Below, piece after piece: positions 50,054 through 60,390 of a stretch of DNA of 64,000 nucleotides (its first letter is position 1; each line of letters starts with the position of its first letter). Position numbers and translations under genes: made by a program. Origin of the DNA: Shewanella indica. Lineage in GTDB: Bacteria; Pseudomonadota; Gammaproteobacteria; Enterobacterales; Shewanellaceae. The notes beneath the pieces were generated by a model, which was given only the letters and a program-made list of their open reading frames with translations, searched no databases and was not told the origin of the DNA. The stretch is from the NCBI RefSeq assembly GCF_002836975.1, contig NZ_NIJK01000047.1, positions 186,001 to 250,000 on the forward strand, in the 5' to 3' direction.

Positions 50054-52458
50054 AAGCGGACCCTGAGAAGTCTGAGGCTGTTGCTGACAACGATCAGCGA
50101 ACTGGCCGACATGCCGATGGCGGCGATATATGGTGCGACATGACCTGTTACGGCCAGAGGCAGTATAAGAAGGTTATATCCCAAAGCCCAGGCAAGATTT
50201 TGACGAATGATACGATTGGCTTTGCGGGCAACGGCTATGGCTTGGGTAAAGCGCCACAGATGATCGCCAAGCAGAATCAGATCAGCACTGTTTTTCGCCA
50301 GCGCGGTGCCACTGCCCATGGCGATAGAGAGATCGGCGCCGGCAAGCACTGGGGCATCATTGATGCCATCGCCGAACATGGCTACCTTATGTTGTTGTTG
50401 CAAACTGCGTACATAGTCGAGCTTGTCTGCCGGGCTCATGTCTGCGTGCACTTCAGTTATGCCAACTTGCCGGGCCAGAGATTCGACATGGGGCCGGGTA
50501 TCACCGCTGGCAATCGCCAGACGGATATTGTTTGCCTTGAGTGCCTCGACCGTATCCTTGGCGTCTTCTCTCAGCCTGTCTTGCAAAATAAAACTGGCCA
50601 CCAAACCTTGCTCATCGGCGAGGAACACCTGTTGCTGCTGACTTGGCGCAAACTTGATACCGACAAACTCGGCGTTGCCTATCTTAAAATCGCGACCATT
50701 GATTTGGCCGCTGATGCCGCGAGCCACTTGATGATGCACGTTTTCAGCCTCAAGTGTGCCCCCATAAGGGCTGAAAGCCAGAGCTATCGGATGCAATGAA
50801 CCGGCTTCGAGCGCTGCCGCCACTTGTTTTACCTGCAACTCGCTGTACTCAGCTTCACGGCCTTTGTTGATGCGGGTTTCCAATAAGGTCAGATTACCGC
50901 AGGTGAGGGTGCCGGTCTTGTCAAAGACGACAGCATCAATTTGTGGCAATTTTTCAAATACCCCCGCTTTACGGGTAATCACCCCGAGGCGGGTAAACAG
51001 TGCTGTAGCACAGGTCACAGCAGTCGGGGTTGCCAGGGCCAGCGCGCATGGGCAGGTAGCTACCAATACAGACAGCGTGACCCAGAAAGCATCTTCGGGT
51101 GAGAACTGGTGCCACACCAGATAAGTGATAACCGCTATGCTGAGTATGGTGCCGGTGAAATAACGCGACAGCTTGTCGGCCGTCATGGCGACGGCGGGTT
51201 TGTTATTGGAGGCCAGTTCCTGCAAGCGGATGATTTCTGCCACCAGTTGATCTTGGCCTATGGCGTTCACCCGTACTTTCAGTGGTTGATCCTGATTGAT
51301 GGTACCGGCATAAACCTGGTCTCCAGGCTGTTTGCTCTGCGGCATCTGCTCGCCGGTAAGCATGGCCTCGTTCACCGCAGAATGGCCGTGCTCAACCGAG
51401 CCGTCGGCGGGGATCACTTCCCCCGGTCTTACCAGCACCACGTCGTCTATTTGCAGGCGTTTGGCGGGGATCTCTTCGTTGCTGCCATCTTCCGTAATAC
51501 GTTGGGCGGTCAAGGGCACCAACTTATGCAGGTTACTCGAACTGACCGAGGCTTTCTGCCGCGCCGCCTGTTCAAAATAGCGCCCAAGCAACAGGAAGAA
51601 GGTGAACATGGACACAGACTCGAAATAGACTTCGCCAGTGCCTTGTACTGTCGCAATACAGCTGGCGATATAGGCGCCGCAGATGGCGATGGAGACAGAC
51701 ACATCCATATTGAGCCTGCCGGCAAGCAGGGCCCGCAGCGCACTGAAATAAAAAGGCTGCGCCGAATAGAACACCACAGGTGCGGCAAACATCATGCTTA
51801 CCCAGCGGAAATAGTCGCGATATTCCACTTCAAGCCCGGTAAAGTAACCGGCGTACAGCGCCAGGGCAAACATCATCACCTGCATGGTGGCAAAGCCCGC
51901 CAAGCCAAGCCTCAGCAGAAACTTACGGCTGTTCTTTTTACTCTGAACTTCCTGATCATCCAACTGATAAGGCGCCGCCTGATAACCGATACGGCCGATT
52001 TGATTAAGTATTTCAGACAGCTTAATGTCGGCCGGACGCCAACTGATGAGGGCTCTTTGGGTGGTGGAGTTAACCTGCACCGAATCTATGCCGGGCAACT
52101 GTTTAACTTTATGCTCGATGAGCCAGGCGCAGGCGGCACAGGTAATGCCGTCAATCGATAGCGAGACTGAGGTTTGATTGCCTTGATCATGCACAAAATC
52201 CTGCTGCACTTCGGGAAGATCGTAGGCACTGAAGGTCTTGAGCTCGTCCGGCACCAGAGCGTTTTGCCTGCTGCCGGGTTCGGAGCGAAATTTATAGTAA
52301 TTGGTCAGTCCGGCATCCATGATGGCCTGAGCCACTGCCTGACAGCCAAGACAACACATGGGCTGAGCCTGACCATCAATCACTGTACTGAACTGCATAC
52401 CCGTGGTCACGGGCTCCCCACAATGAAAACAGACTGTATGTGTCATGACAGCACTCAA
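50050..52458 (-). CDS. ccoI: copper-translocating P-type ATPase CcoI/FixI
   Basis: 802 residues. The N-terminus has a Cys-rich YHS-like zinc/metal ribbon (CFHCGEP, CCLGCQ, residues 10-40) and an HMA domain with CAAC (107-110). The core carries the TGE phosphatase loop (~368), the transmembrane CPC copper site (469-471), the phosphorylated Asp in DKTGTLT (Asp 513) and GDGINDAP. It pumps copper to the periplasmic side for the CuB centre of cbb3 oxidase. It overlaps ccoH and ccoS by 4 bp each. Confidence 0.95.
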   Translation of the reverse strand: MSAVMTHTVCFHCGEPVTTGMQFSTVIDGQAQPMCCLGCQAVAQAIMDAGLTNYYKFRSEPGSRQNALVPDELKTFSAYDLPEVQQDFVHDQGNQTSVSLSIDGITCAACAWLIEHKVKQLPGIDSVQVNSTTQRALISWRPADIKLSEILNQIGRIGYQAAPYQLDDQEVQSKKNSRKFLLRLGLAGFATMQVMMFALALYAGYFTGLEVEYRDYFRWVSMMFAAPVVFYSAQPFYFSALRALLAGRLNMDVSVSIAICGAYIASCIATVQGTGEVYFESVSMFTFFLLLGRYFEQAARQKASVSSSNLHKLVPLTAQRITEDGSNEEIPAKRLQIDDVVLVRPGEVIPADGSVEHGHSAVNEAMLTGEQMPQSKQPGDQVYAGTINQDQPLKVRVNAIGQDQLVAEIIRLQELASNNKPAVAMTADKLSRYFTGTILSIAVITYLVWHQFSPEDAFWVTLSVLVATCPCALALATPTAVTCATALFTRLGVITRKAGVFEKLPQIDAVVFDKTGTLTCGNLTLLETRINKGREAEYSELQVKQVAAALEAGSLHPIALAFSPYGGTLEAENVHHQVARGISGQINGRDFKIGNAEFVGIKFAPSQQQQVFLADEQGLVASFILQDRLREDAKDTVEALKANNIRLAIASGDTRPHVESLARQVGITEVHADMSPADKLDYVRSLQQQHKVAMFGDGINDAPVLAGADLSIAMGSGTALAKNSADLILLGDHLWRFTQAIAVARKANRIIRQNLAWALGYNLLILPLAVTGHVAPYIAAIGMSASSLIVVSNSLRLLRVRL

Positions 52459-52934
52459 TTGAGCCAGTAGGTTTTATCCGCTTCTATTTGCAGTCTTTGC
52501 TGCAAACGCCATTTACGGTCAAATCCTTCGATTCGCACAACCCAGGCGCCATCAAGCGACTCATTGGGGATATAGCGATAGACCTTGGAGGCATCAGCCG
52601 TCAGCATTTGGGTAAAATCCTTTTCTGCCAGAGTTGGGTGGTAAAACTCCAGATTCATTGCCGCGAGATATTCCGGGCCGCCGTGTTGGGTTATCAAAAG
52701 TTCACCATTATGCCATTCAAGGGAAAACTGCATCCCCAGTTGACGGGCATATTGAATTTTGTGGATGTCCTGGTTAATTGCCTTACCGTTTTTATAGTAG
52801 TCGTCGGCAACCAGGGAATCGGAGTTGGTGAGGGCAATACGCAGAGTGGCAAAACTGGCTATAACGGCGCACATGGGCAAAACGATAAGAAACCAAGGCC
52901 AGAACTGCTTATACCAGGCTTGTGGAGCGCTCAT
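52455..52934 (-). CDS. ccoH: FixH/CcoH family protein
   Basis: 159 residues: one N-terminal membrane helix (WPWFLIVLPMCAVIASFATLRIAL) and a periplasmic domain with the family motifs DSLVADDYYKNGKAINQD and WVVRIEG, ending in the WRLQQRLQI strand. CcoH stabilises subunits during cbb3 assembly. It begins a second unit after the ccoP terminator. Confidence 0.92.
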   Translation of the reverse strand: MSAPQAWYKQFWPWFLIVLPMCAVIASFATLRIALTNSDSLVADDYYKNGKAINQDIHKIQYARQLGMQFSLEWHNGELLITQHGGPEYLAAMNLEFYHPTLAEKDFTQMLTADASKVYRYIPNESLDGAWVVRIEGFDRKWRLQQRLQIEADKTYWLN

Positions 52935-52989
52935 ACTGTTTACCTACTATTCTATTTGGGCGGCTATTCTATCGCGAAAGCGGTTTTTT

Positions 52990-53023
52990 AAAAACAAAGG
53001 CCCCGAAATTATCGAGGCCTTTG
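52990..53023 (-). terminator. terminator of ccoNOQP
   Basis: CAAAGGCC and GGCCTTTG (52995-53002 with 53016-53023) form the stem, and a run of T follows on the minus strand. It separates the oxidase genes from ccoH-ccoI-ccoS. Confidence 0.8.
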
Positions 53024-53038
53024 AAAAGTCAAGCGAAC

Positions 53039-54025
53039 TTACTTCTCTGCCTGATGTGACAAGCTGTATACGTAAGCGGCGATAACGTGAACTTTCTCTT
53101 CACCGAGAACGTCTTTCCAAGGTGGCATAACGCCACTGCGGCCGTTCTTAATGGATTCCATTATCACGCCACGGCTGCCGCCGTAGAGCCAGACATTGTC
53201 GGTCAGGTTAGGGGCACCCATCAGCTTGTTGCCTTTGCCGTCCATACCGTGACAGGCAAAACAGCCCTTCATGAATGAACCCTGGCCTTTGGCAGCCAAA
53301 GCCGCGTCGTGTTCACGACCGGACAGGCTAATCACATATTCGGCCAAACCTTCAATCTCGCTGTCATCGATAGGCAGACCACCTTTAGGTGGCATCATAC
53401 CGTGACGACCGTTCATTATGGTGGTCTTGATGGTTTCCAACTCGCCGCCGTACAACCAGTCACCGTCGGTCAGGTTAGGGAAACCTTTGCCACCACGACC
53501 GGCAGAGCCGTGACACTGGGCACAGTTCTGCAGGAACAGACGGCCACCTACTTTGAGAGCTTCTTCGTTCTTAACCAGCTCGGCCAATGGCGTTGCTTTA
53601 TAGGCTTCGAAGATAGGGCCGTACTTCTCATCGGCAAGCTTCACTTCCTGATCGTACTGCACCCAACGGCCTTCTTCTGTTGCGTCGGCAATCGCCTTGG
53701 CAGAGTCGGCCTTGATGCCTTGCTCTGTACCTATGCTCTGGTTGGAACTACTCCAGCCGAGCAGGCCTTTGTAATTACCCAGGCCTGGGTAGAGTACCAG
53801 GTAGAGCAGACCAAAGACGATGGTGATATAAAAGAGATAGCTCCACCATTTAGGCAGTGGGTTGTTGATCTCCTGGATACCATCATAGCTGTGGTCCATC
53901 AGGTCGCCTTCTTTAATCTCCGGCGTGGTGTTTTTGGAGCAGAGCCGTAGCAGAATAAAACATCCTGCGATCACCAGTAAGCTGAGTACGGTGATCCAGA
54001 TACTCCAGAAGTTACTCATTAACAT
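53039..54025 (-). CDS. ccoP: cbb3-type cytochrome c oxidase subunit III (diheme)
   Basis: 328 residues: two membrane helices (about 8-27 and 62-80) and a periplasmic domain with two c-heme sites, CAQCH (168-172) and CFACH (255-259), each with a distal Met segment (GMMPPKGG and GVMPPWKD). It brings electrons into the oxidase. The ATG at 54025 lies about nine bases after AGGAG and shares one base with the ccoQ stop (TAATG); a second ATG two codons on is possible. Confidence 0.96.
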   Translation of the reverse strand: MLMSNFWSIWITVLSLLVIAGCFILLRLCSKNTTPEIKEGDLMDHSYDGIQEINNPLPKWWSYLFYITIVFGLLYLVLYPGLGNYKGLLGWSSSNQSIGTEQGIKADSAKAIADATEEGRWVQYDQEVKLADEKYGPIFEAYKATPLAELVKNEEALKVGGRLFLQNCAQCHGSAGRGGKGFPNLTDGDWLYGGELETIKTTIMNGRHGMMPPKGGLPIDDSEIEGLAEYVISLSGREHDAALAAKGQGSFMKGCFACHGMDGKGNKLMGAPNLTDNVWLYGGSRGVIMESIKNGRSGVMPPWKDVLGEEKVHVIAAYVYSLSHQAEK

Positions 54026-54201
54026 TATTTGTGTTCTCCTGAGTCCTTCGCATTCTGGTGTTGTTCTTCATCGGAAAACACCAGGTTAGCCGCTTCGTCG
54101 AATTGCTTTTGACGACGCGAGCTATATGCCCAAGCAAATATCCCGACAAAAACCAGGATCAAAACCAGCGTTATAATCCCTTGTATAGTGCCGTAGTCCA
54201 T
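54025..54201 (-). CDS. ccoQ: cbb3-type oxidase small subunit CcoQ/FixQ
   Basis: A 58-residue peptide: MDYGTIQGIITLVLILVFVG, continuing through the membrane helix to AWAYSSRRQKQFDEAANLVF and a hydrophilic tail. The basic SSRRQKQFDEAA after the helix is the CcoQ signature. It stabilises the oxidase. It starts 10 bp after ccoO and its stop overlaps the ccoP start. Confidence 0.95.
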   Translation of the reverse strand: MDYGTIQGIITLVLILVFVGIFAWAYSSRRQKQFDEAANLVFSDEEQHQNAKDSGEHK

Positions 54202-54211
54202 ATTTGCCTCC

Positions 54212-54817
54212 TTATTTCAGTGCGTGTCCCAGCGACTGCAGATAGGCGATCAGCGCCTGCAGCTCTGTCTTGCCTTCAACGGCTTTTTGGGCGCCTTCGA
54301 TATCTTTATCTTCGTATGGCACACCAAAACCACGCATCACTTCCATTTTCTTGGCTGTGTATTCACCTGTTAGGGTGTTTTCAGCAAGCCAAGGGAAGGC
54401 AGGCATGTTGGACTGAGGAACAACGGCACGGGGATCGATCAGGTGAACTTCATGCCATTTGTCACTGTAACGACCACCCACACGGGCCAGGTCGGGACCG
54501 GTGCGCTTGGAGCCCCACAGGAATGGGTGATCCCAAACAGATTCACCGGCAACCGAATAGTGGCCGTAACGCTCGGTTTCGGCACGCAGCGGACGGATCA
54601 TCTGACTGTGACAGTTGTTACATCCTTCACGGATATAGATATCACGGCCTTCCAGCTGCAGGGCTGTGTAAGGCTTGAGACCGGCAACCGGCTCAGTGGT
54701 ATCTTTTTGGAAGATAAGCGGCGTGATCTGCACCAGGCCACCAATACTGATGGCAATCACAGTGAAGATACCCAGCAGGCCGACGTTCTTCTCAACTATT
54801 TCATGATTGAATTTCAT
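54212..54817 (-). CDS. ccoO: cbb3-type cytochrome c oxidase subunit II (monoheme)
   Basis: 201 residues: one N-terminal membrane anchor (about 13-36) and a periplasmic c-heme domain with CNNCH (66-70) followed by [18 protein letters not shown], a CcoO hallmark. It passes electrons from CcoP to the catalytic subunit. Confidence 0.96.
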   Translation of the reverse strand: MKFNHEIVEKNVGLLGIFTVIAISIGGLVQITPLIFQKDTTEPVAGLKPYTALQLEGRDIYIREGCNNCHSQMIRPLRAETERYGHYSVAGESVWDHPFLWGSKRTGPDLARVGGRYSDKWHEVHLIDPRAVVPQSNMPAFPWLAENTLTGEYTAKKMEVMRGFGVPYEDKDIEGAQKAVEGKTELQALIAYLQSLGHALK

Positions 54818-54829
54818 CGTTACTGCTCC

Positions 54830-56266
<1,437 letters not shown>

Positions 56267-56429
56267 ATTGCTTCCACTGCTTATTACTTTTACTTGTTGT
56301 TCAGTAAAGGACTGGCCTTTACCTGTTATAAAATGACTCGAGTGAAGGCGTCCCCTATGAGAGTCACACTCTTGTGTCAATGGCTTGGCCTGCATATTTG
56401 GAATAAAACGTCAGGCGATGCAATGATAC

Positions 56430-56443
56430 TTGAGCTACATCAA
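56430..56443. promoter_or_regulatory. FNR/EtrA box, proximal to ccoN
   Basis: TTGAG-CTAC-ATCAA matches TTGAT-N4-ATCAA except at one base. It is centred about 170 bp ahead of ccoN and 95 bp ahead of the divergent lipoprotein gene. Confidence 0.65.
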
Positions 56444-56471
56444 AAAAGATACCAATCTGCCGGACACATTG

Positions 56472-56485
56472 TTGATCCAGATCAA
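56472..56485. promoter_or_regulatory. perfect FNR/EtrA box between ccoN and the divergent lipoprotein gene
   Basis: TTGAT-CCAG-ATCAA is a full match to the FNR consensus. It is centred 42 bp (four helical turns) from the neighbouring box and 53 bp ahead of the 56532 ATG. Confidence 0.85.
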
Positions 56486-56531
56486 ACTTGACCATAGAAT
56501 GTTAACACCTTGCAGCATAAGGTGAAATTTT

Positions 56532-56993
56532 ATGCATAGCGTGACTCTTTCCAAGCTATTTTGCGCCGTTTTCAGCCTGTTCGCGCTTCTTGGGTGTGAC
56601 CAGGCTCAAGTTCCAAGCACAACCCAATCTGCCAGCGATCCCAGTTTGTGTGATTTTTCCGTGTCTGCTTGTGTTAAGAAATTGGGCGAGCAGCAGGTCT
56701 CTTTGATGTTAAACCCAGAATATGCCCCCAGCGAAAAGCCTATTCACTGGCAGCTTGGCTTTGATCGCCCGGTGTCCAATCTCAAACTTCGTGTAGAAGG
56801 CAGAGATATGTTTATGGGCGTCATTCCTATGACGCCATCTGCCACCGAAGGGGAATCATTTGAGGGCCAGCTGATTTTTGGCTCCTGCAGCAGTGGTTAT
56901 ATGGTATGGCGGGTGTTTGTCAGTTGGCAGCAAGGTACAGAACAGTACTCCACTTGGTTCGACTTTCTTGCTGATAGTCACAAGCAAAAGTAA
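56532..56993 (+). CDS. unknown lipoprotein divergent from ccoN
   Basis: 153 residues. The signal peptide ends in ALLGC (lipidated Cys near residue 22). The mature part has paired cysteines (CDFSVSACVKKLG) and a beta-rich domain (IHWQLGFDRPVSNLKLRVEGRDMFMG, SYFEGQL-like strands, GSCSSGYMVWRVFVSW). Similar genes beside ccoN occur in relatives, so a link to cbb3 oxidase or its copper supply is plausible, but no function is known to me. The perfect FNR box upstream suggests anaerobic control. Confidence 0.75.
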   Translation: MHSVTLSKLFCAVFSLFALLGCDQAQVPSTTQSASDPSLCDFSVSACVKKLGEQQVSLMLNPEYAPSEKPIHWQLGFDRPVSNLKLRVEGRDMFMGVIPMTPSATEGESFEGQLIFGSCSSGYMVWRVFVSWQQGTEQYSTWFDFLADSHKQK

Positions 56994-57029
56994 TAGGAAT
57001 CACCTTATTGACGCGCCATTGGCAACAAC

Positions 57030-58607
57030 TCAAGATCCCGCGTCATCACGCCAGCTGTTTTTGATTTTGATGAAAACATCTATGTTATCGATAAACAGCT
57101 TTAAAAAGTTCGGATCAAAATGGTTTCCGCTGCAGGATTGCATCTCACTCAGTACGTCATCGAGCGGCCAGGCCGGCTTATAGCAGCGGGCATGGGATAG
57201 CGCATCGAACACATCGGCAATGGCAACGATTCTGGCAAAAGGGTGGATCTCTTCGCCCGAGAGACCTCTGGGATAGCCACTGCCATCGTATTTCTCATGA
57301 TGTTGCAAGGCTATGGTGCCGGCAGCCTTTAAAATGGGCCTTTCAGAATTAGCCAGGATCTGATGGCCGATTATCGGGTGTTGGCGCATTACATCCCATT
57401 CAATATCGTCCAGTTTCCCCGGTTTGAGCAGCACATTGTCGGGAATGGCTATTTTCCCTATATCATGCATAGGTGCTGCCCGCTTGAGCAGATCGGCTTC
57501 AGGCTCCGGCAAACCGGCTATCAGCGCCAGCGCGTGGCAATATTCGGCCATGCGTTTTACATGATTGGCCGCTTCCTTGGAGCGGCTTTCCACCACATCA
57601 CCAAGACGTAGAATAAGCTCCGACTGAGTATCTTCCACCTCTTGGTTCAGCAACAGGTTTTCAAACGCCATCCCGACATTGATGGCAAAGATGTCGATAA
57701 GCTGTTTATCCAGATCGGTCAACTGGCTGACAGAATCCATATAAAGCAGGTTGACCCAGTTATTCTTGGCCGGAAAGTAGCCCACAAAGCAGTTATCCCG
57801 ATAAAGGCAGCGCTGCTCTTTCAGGGCTTCTTCCATCAGTGAGCGGATCTCTGCAGGCAAGGTCTTTTCGTGGTGGTTGGTAAATTCGCCTGTGGCGGCA
57901 ATGATTTGAATTTTTTTGTTTTCACCAGGCTCAGTCACTGCATCCATAGCGTTACAACCGAGTATGGTTGTAGTGCCTTTTAACTCCAACAAGTTGGCGA
58001 CCTGAGTCAGTAAGCCATCGGCAAATTTGTGCAGAGTGCGCAGTTCAAACAGGCCAGAAGTCGCTCCGAGTACACGTTCCAGTCCGCGACGATGATTGAG
58101 CTGCATCTGCCGCGCCTGCTCAATTTCAGTAATGTCCCTGAAAGAACGCAGGGCAGAGTAGACACAGGTTGTCAGTTTACGGGAGTCCAGCTCGGCCTTG
58201 GCTTTATAGTCATTGATGTCATAGTTGACTATCACGTCCTCTTCCGGCGCTTGCCCGGGTTGGCCGGTGCGGAGAATCAGCCTGATAGCTTTATTTTGCA
58301 GCCTTTCACGGATCCAACGTACCAATTCAAGCCCGGCATGATCGCTTTCCATCACCACATCAATAAAGGCGACGGCGACATCTTCTTCACCTTGCAGTAG
58401 CTCTTTGGCCTGTTCGCCGCTATAAGCGTTGATAAAGCTCAACCCGCGGCCGTCGAGTTTGAAGCGGGAGAGGGCAAGTTTAGTGACTGTGTGCACATCA
58501 GGTTCATCATCCACCACAAGTATTTTCCAAGGGGGCAGATTATCTGTGGGGGTTGAAGCTGTCTTAGAGGCAAATAAAGGGCCTTTCTTGGCCGTGTCGA
58601 TCAGCAT
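57030..58607 (-). CDS. response regulator with DUF3369 and HD-GYP phosphodiesterase domain
   Basis: 525 residues from the ATG at 58607, eight bases after GGAG. Order: receiver domain (~28-150; WKILVVDDEPDVHTVTKLAL, phospho-acceptor Asp in AFIDVVMES), a GAF-like DUF3369 domain (~170-310), and an HD-GYP domain (~325-520) with APMHDIGKIAIPDNVLLKPG and HHEKYDGSGYPRGLSGEEI. All HD and GYP residues are present, so c-di-GMP hydrolysis is expected. No partner kinase is next to it. It converges with the lipoprotein gene. Confidence 0.92.
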   Translation of the reverse strand: MLIDTAKKGPLFASKTASTPTDNLPPWKILVVDDEPDVHTVTKLALSRFKLDGRGLSFINAYSGEQAKELLQGEEDVAVAFIDVVMESDHAGLELVRWIRERLQNKAIRLILRTGQPGQAPEEDVIVNYDINDYKAKAELDSRKLTTCVYSALRSFRDITEIEQARQMQLNHRRGLERVLGATSGLFELRTLHKFADGLLTQVANLLELKGTTTILGCNAMDAVTEPGENKKIQIIAATGEFTNHHEKTLPAEIRSLMEEALKEQRCLYRDNCFVGYFPAKNNWVNLLYMDSVSQLTDLDKQLIDIFAINVGMAFENLLLNQEVEDTQSELILRLGDVVESRSKEAANHVKRMAEYCHALALIAGLPEPEADLLKRAAPMHDIGKIAIPDNVLLKPGKLDDIEWDVMRQHPIIGHQILANSERPILKAAGTIALQHHEKYDGSGYPRGLSGEEIHPFARIVAIADVFDALSHARCYKPAWPLDDVLSEMQSCSGNHFDPNFLKLFIDNIDVFIKIKNSWRDDAGS

Positions 58608-58747
58608 CGGTCTGACTCCAATCATTTGAATAGTTTTGATTTACCAATCAAAAGTGTAGTCCAAGCCTAGAGAAGGGCTAGCAATTGTTCACAAAATTGG
58701 CTCACGGTGGGATAGGGGATTTTCAGCAGCGTCAATATCTACTATAT

Positions 58748-58762
58748 TGAGAATAATTCTCA
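58748..58762. promoter_or_regulatory. Fur box
   Basis: TGAGAATAATTCTCA is a perfect 7-1-7 palindrome and matches the known Fur core. It ends 17 bp before the 58780 ATG, so Fur bound here would block transcription or the early transcript. Confidence 0.8.
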
Positions 58763-58779
58763 TTAACGAGGGGTGAAAA

Positions 58780-59019
58780 ATGAAAGCCAACAGCAGAACA
58801 ATAGCGTATAAAACCGATCAGGAAGTCTGCATGGCGATACCCGTCGCCAAACTGGCTGAGTTGATCCACAAGGGTGAGTTATGTGCAGCGGATTTTCGTT
58901 GTCTCGACAGTCAATCCAAAAAGCAGGTTTGGCAATTGTGCCTTTGGTGCTGTAAGCAAAGAGTCCATTGCGATCACCAGTGCAGCCAATGTGAGACAGA
59001 GATTAGTGCCGATAAATAA
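58780..59019 (+). CDS. unknown Cys-rich small protein, probably Fur-regulated
   Basis: 79 residues with nine cysteines, seven of them packed in the last 40 residues (QLCLWCCKQRVHCDHQCSQC). The CxxCC and CxxC spacing suggests bound Fe-S or zinc, reminiscent of bacterioferritin-associated ferredoxin but not clearly that family. GAGGGG (58769-58774) precedes the ATG. The Fur palindrome directly upstream implies expression under iron limitation. I do not recognise the gene. The recombinase gene begins 66 bp downstream on the same strand. Confidence 0.75.
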   Translation: MKANSRTIAYKTDQEVCMAIPVAKLAELIHKGELCAADFRCLDSQSKKQVWQLCLWCCKQRVHCDHQCSQCETEISADK

Positions 59020-59085
59020 CATTATCGGCATTAGTGAAAAAAGGGTAAAATCTATAATAATCATTGCTATAGGATAGGCTTTACC

Positions 59086-60390
59086 TTGGAAGACAATCAG
59101 CCGTTATCTGCCATGCCGTTGTTTGACCGCGCAGACTTACTTTTGCAGGGCAATCCTGTGGTCAACAGCTATATAACCCATTTAAGCCTGGGTAAAGTGG
59201 CCGATGCGGGTCTCTTGCTTGAGCATGCAACAGACTGGCTTTACGAACAAAGAGATAGTGAAAACAACTACAAGGCTTACCGGAGTGAACTGACAACCTT
59301 TTTTCATTGGTGTTTCGATGTTGCAGGTATATCAGCAGCCAAGGTAGGCAGACGGGAAATAGGACGTTACGTGGCTTATTGTCAGGCGCCACCGACAGAA
59401 TTAGTGGGTTATTTCAACGTCCCACAATTCAAGACGGATAAGCTCAGTCAGAGCCGGGAACCCAATCCCAGCTGGCGACCGTTTATTGGGCGCAAGGCGC
59501 TTGGAAAACCTTTGCCATACAGTCTGAGCGATAATGCCTTGAAGACGAAAATTGCCATACTTTCATCATTTTATACTTATCTTATGAGCGAAGAGTATTG
59601 CGAGCGCAACCCGGCGCAGCTCTGGCTCAATCACAGCCGCTTTGCTAATAAGAGTAAGTTCAGGTTAGATCCTGCCGAAGAGCAACTTAAGGTGTTCAGT
59701 GAGTTGCAATGGTCTTATCTTGTGGCTTGCGTACAGCGACTGGCGGAAACGCTGCCGGCACAACACCAACGCAGTCTGTTCTTGATTAACCTGATGTACG
59801 GCTGTTATCTGCGGATCTCGGAAATTGCCGCCCGCGCCGGTTATGCACCAACCATGAGTCAATTCAAGCGTCATAATCACAGTGGCATCTGGTATTTTCA
59901 TATTCCCAGGAGCAAAGGCGGCAAGGCCAGAAACGTAGCCGTATCCAAGGCGTTGCTGCAATCACTGCAATGTTACCGGCGCCATCTGGGACTGAGCGAT
60001 TATCCCGAAGCCAATGAAACCACGCCGCTGTTTATACGGCATCGCGCCGCCGGCCGAGGGCGGGAAAGCGGCGTGCTCAATGCCAACCTCGGTATACGTC
60101 AACTGCGGGATGAAATTCAGTTTCTGATAAACTGCGCCGCCGATGATGCCGAGAAGGATGGCTTTATCCGTGAAGCAAATGAAATGCGGCAACTCACAGC
60201 GCACAGCATCCGCCACACCGGGATCACCCATGACATCAATCTCAACGGTCGACCTTTATCACACGTACAAGCTGACGCCGGTCATGAAAGCATAGACACA
60301 ACATCGCAGTACCTGCACACCAGCCAAGAAGAAAGGCACCAGAGCGCATCCGCCAAACCATTGGATCGACTGCAAGGAATTGAGAGTTAA
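59086..60390 (+). CDS. orphan tyrosine recombinase (phage-integrase family)
   Basis: 434 residues. An N-terminal SAM-like core-binding domain (~15-180) precedes the catalytic domain (~195-425). Catalytic residues are visible: Arg in YLRISEIAARAG, Lys in SKGGKARNVAVS, HSIRHTG (HxxR), GHESIDTT and the nucleophile Tyr in TSQYLHTSQEE. The likely start is TTG at 59086 after AGGATAGG; ATG at 59113 is the alternative. No excisionase, cargo, tRNA or att repeat is near, so it is probably a resident chromosomal recombinase and not an active island integrase. Confidence 0.88.
   Translation: MEDNQPLSAMPLFDRADLLLQGNPVVNSYITHLSLGKVADAGLLLEHATDWLYEQRDSENNYKAYRSELTTFFHWCFDVAGISAAKVGRREIGRYVAYCQAPPTELVGYFNVPQFKTDKLSQSREPNPSWRPFIGRKALGKPLPYSLSDNALKTKIAILSSFYTYLMSEEYCERNPAQLWLNHSRFANKSKFRLDPAEEQLKVFSELQWSYLVACVQRLAETLPAQHQRSLFLINLMYGCYLRISEIAARAGYAPTMSQFKRHNHSGIWYFHIPRSKGGKARNVAVSKALLQSLQCYRRHLGLSDYPEANETTPLFIRHRAAGRGRESGVLNANLGIRQLRDEIQFLINCAADDAEKDGFIREANEMRQLTAHSIRHTGITHDINLNGRPLSHVQADAGHESIDTTSQYLHTSQEERHQSASAKPLDRLQGIES

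Noticed and set aside
51109-52161. 350-codon open frame opposite ccoI
   Set aside because: A shadow of the ccoI reading frame, His/Arg-rich with no family motif.
53039-54201. ccoQ missing from the locus
   Set aside because: A 58-residue CcoQ is present at 54025-54201 once frames below 60 codons are considered.
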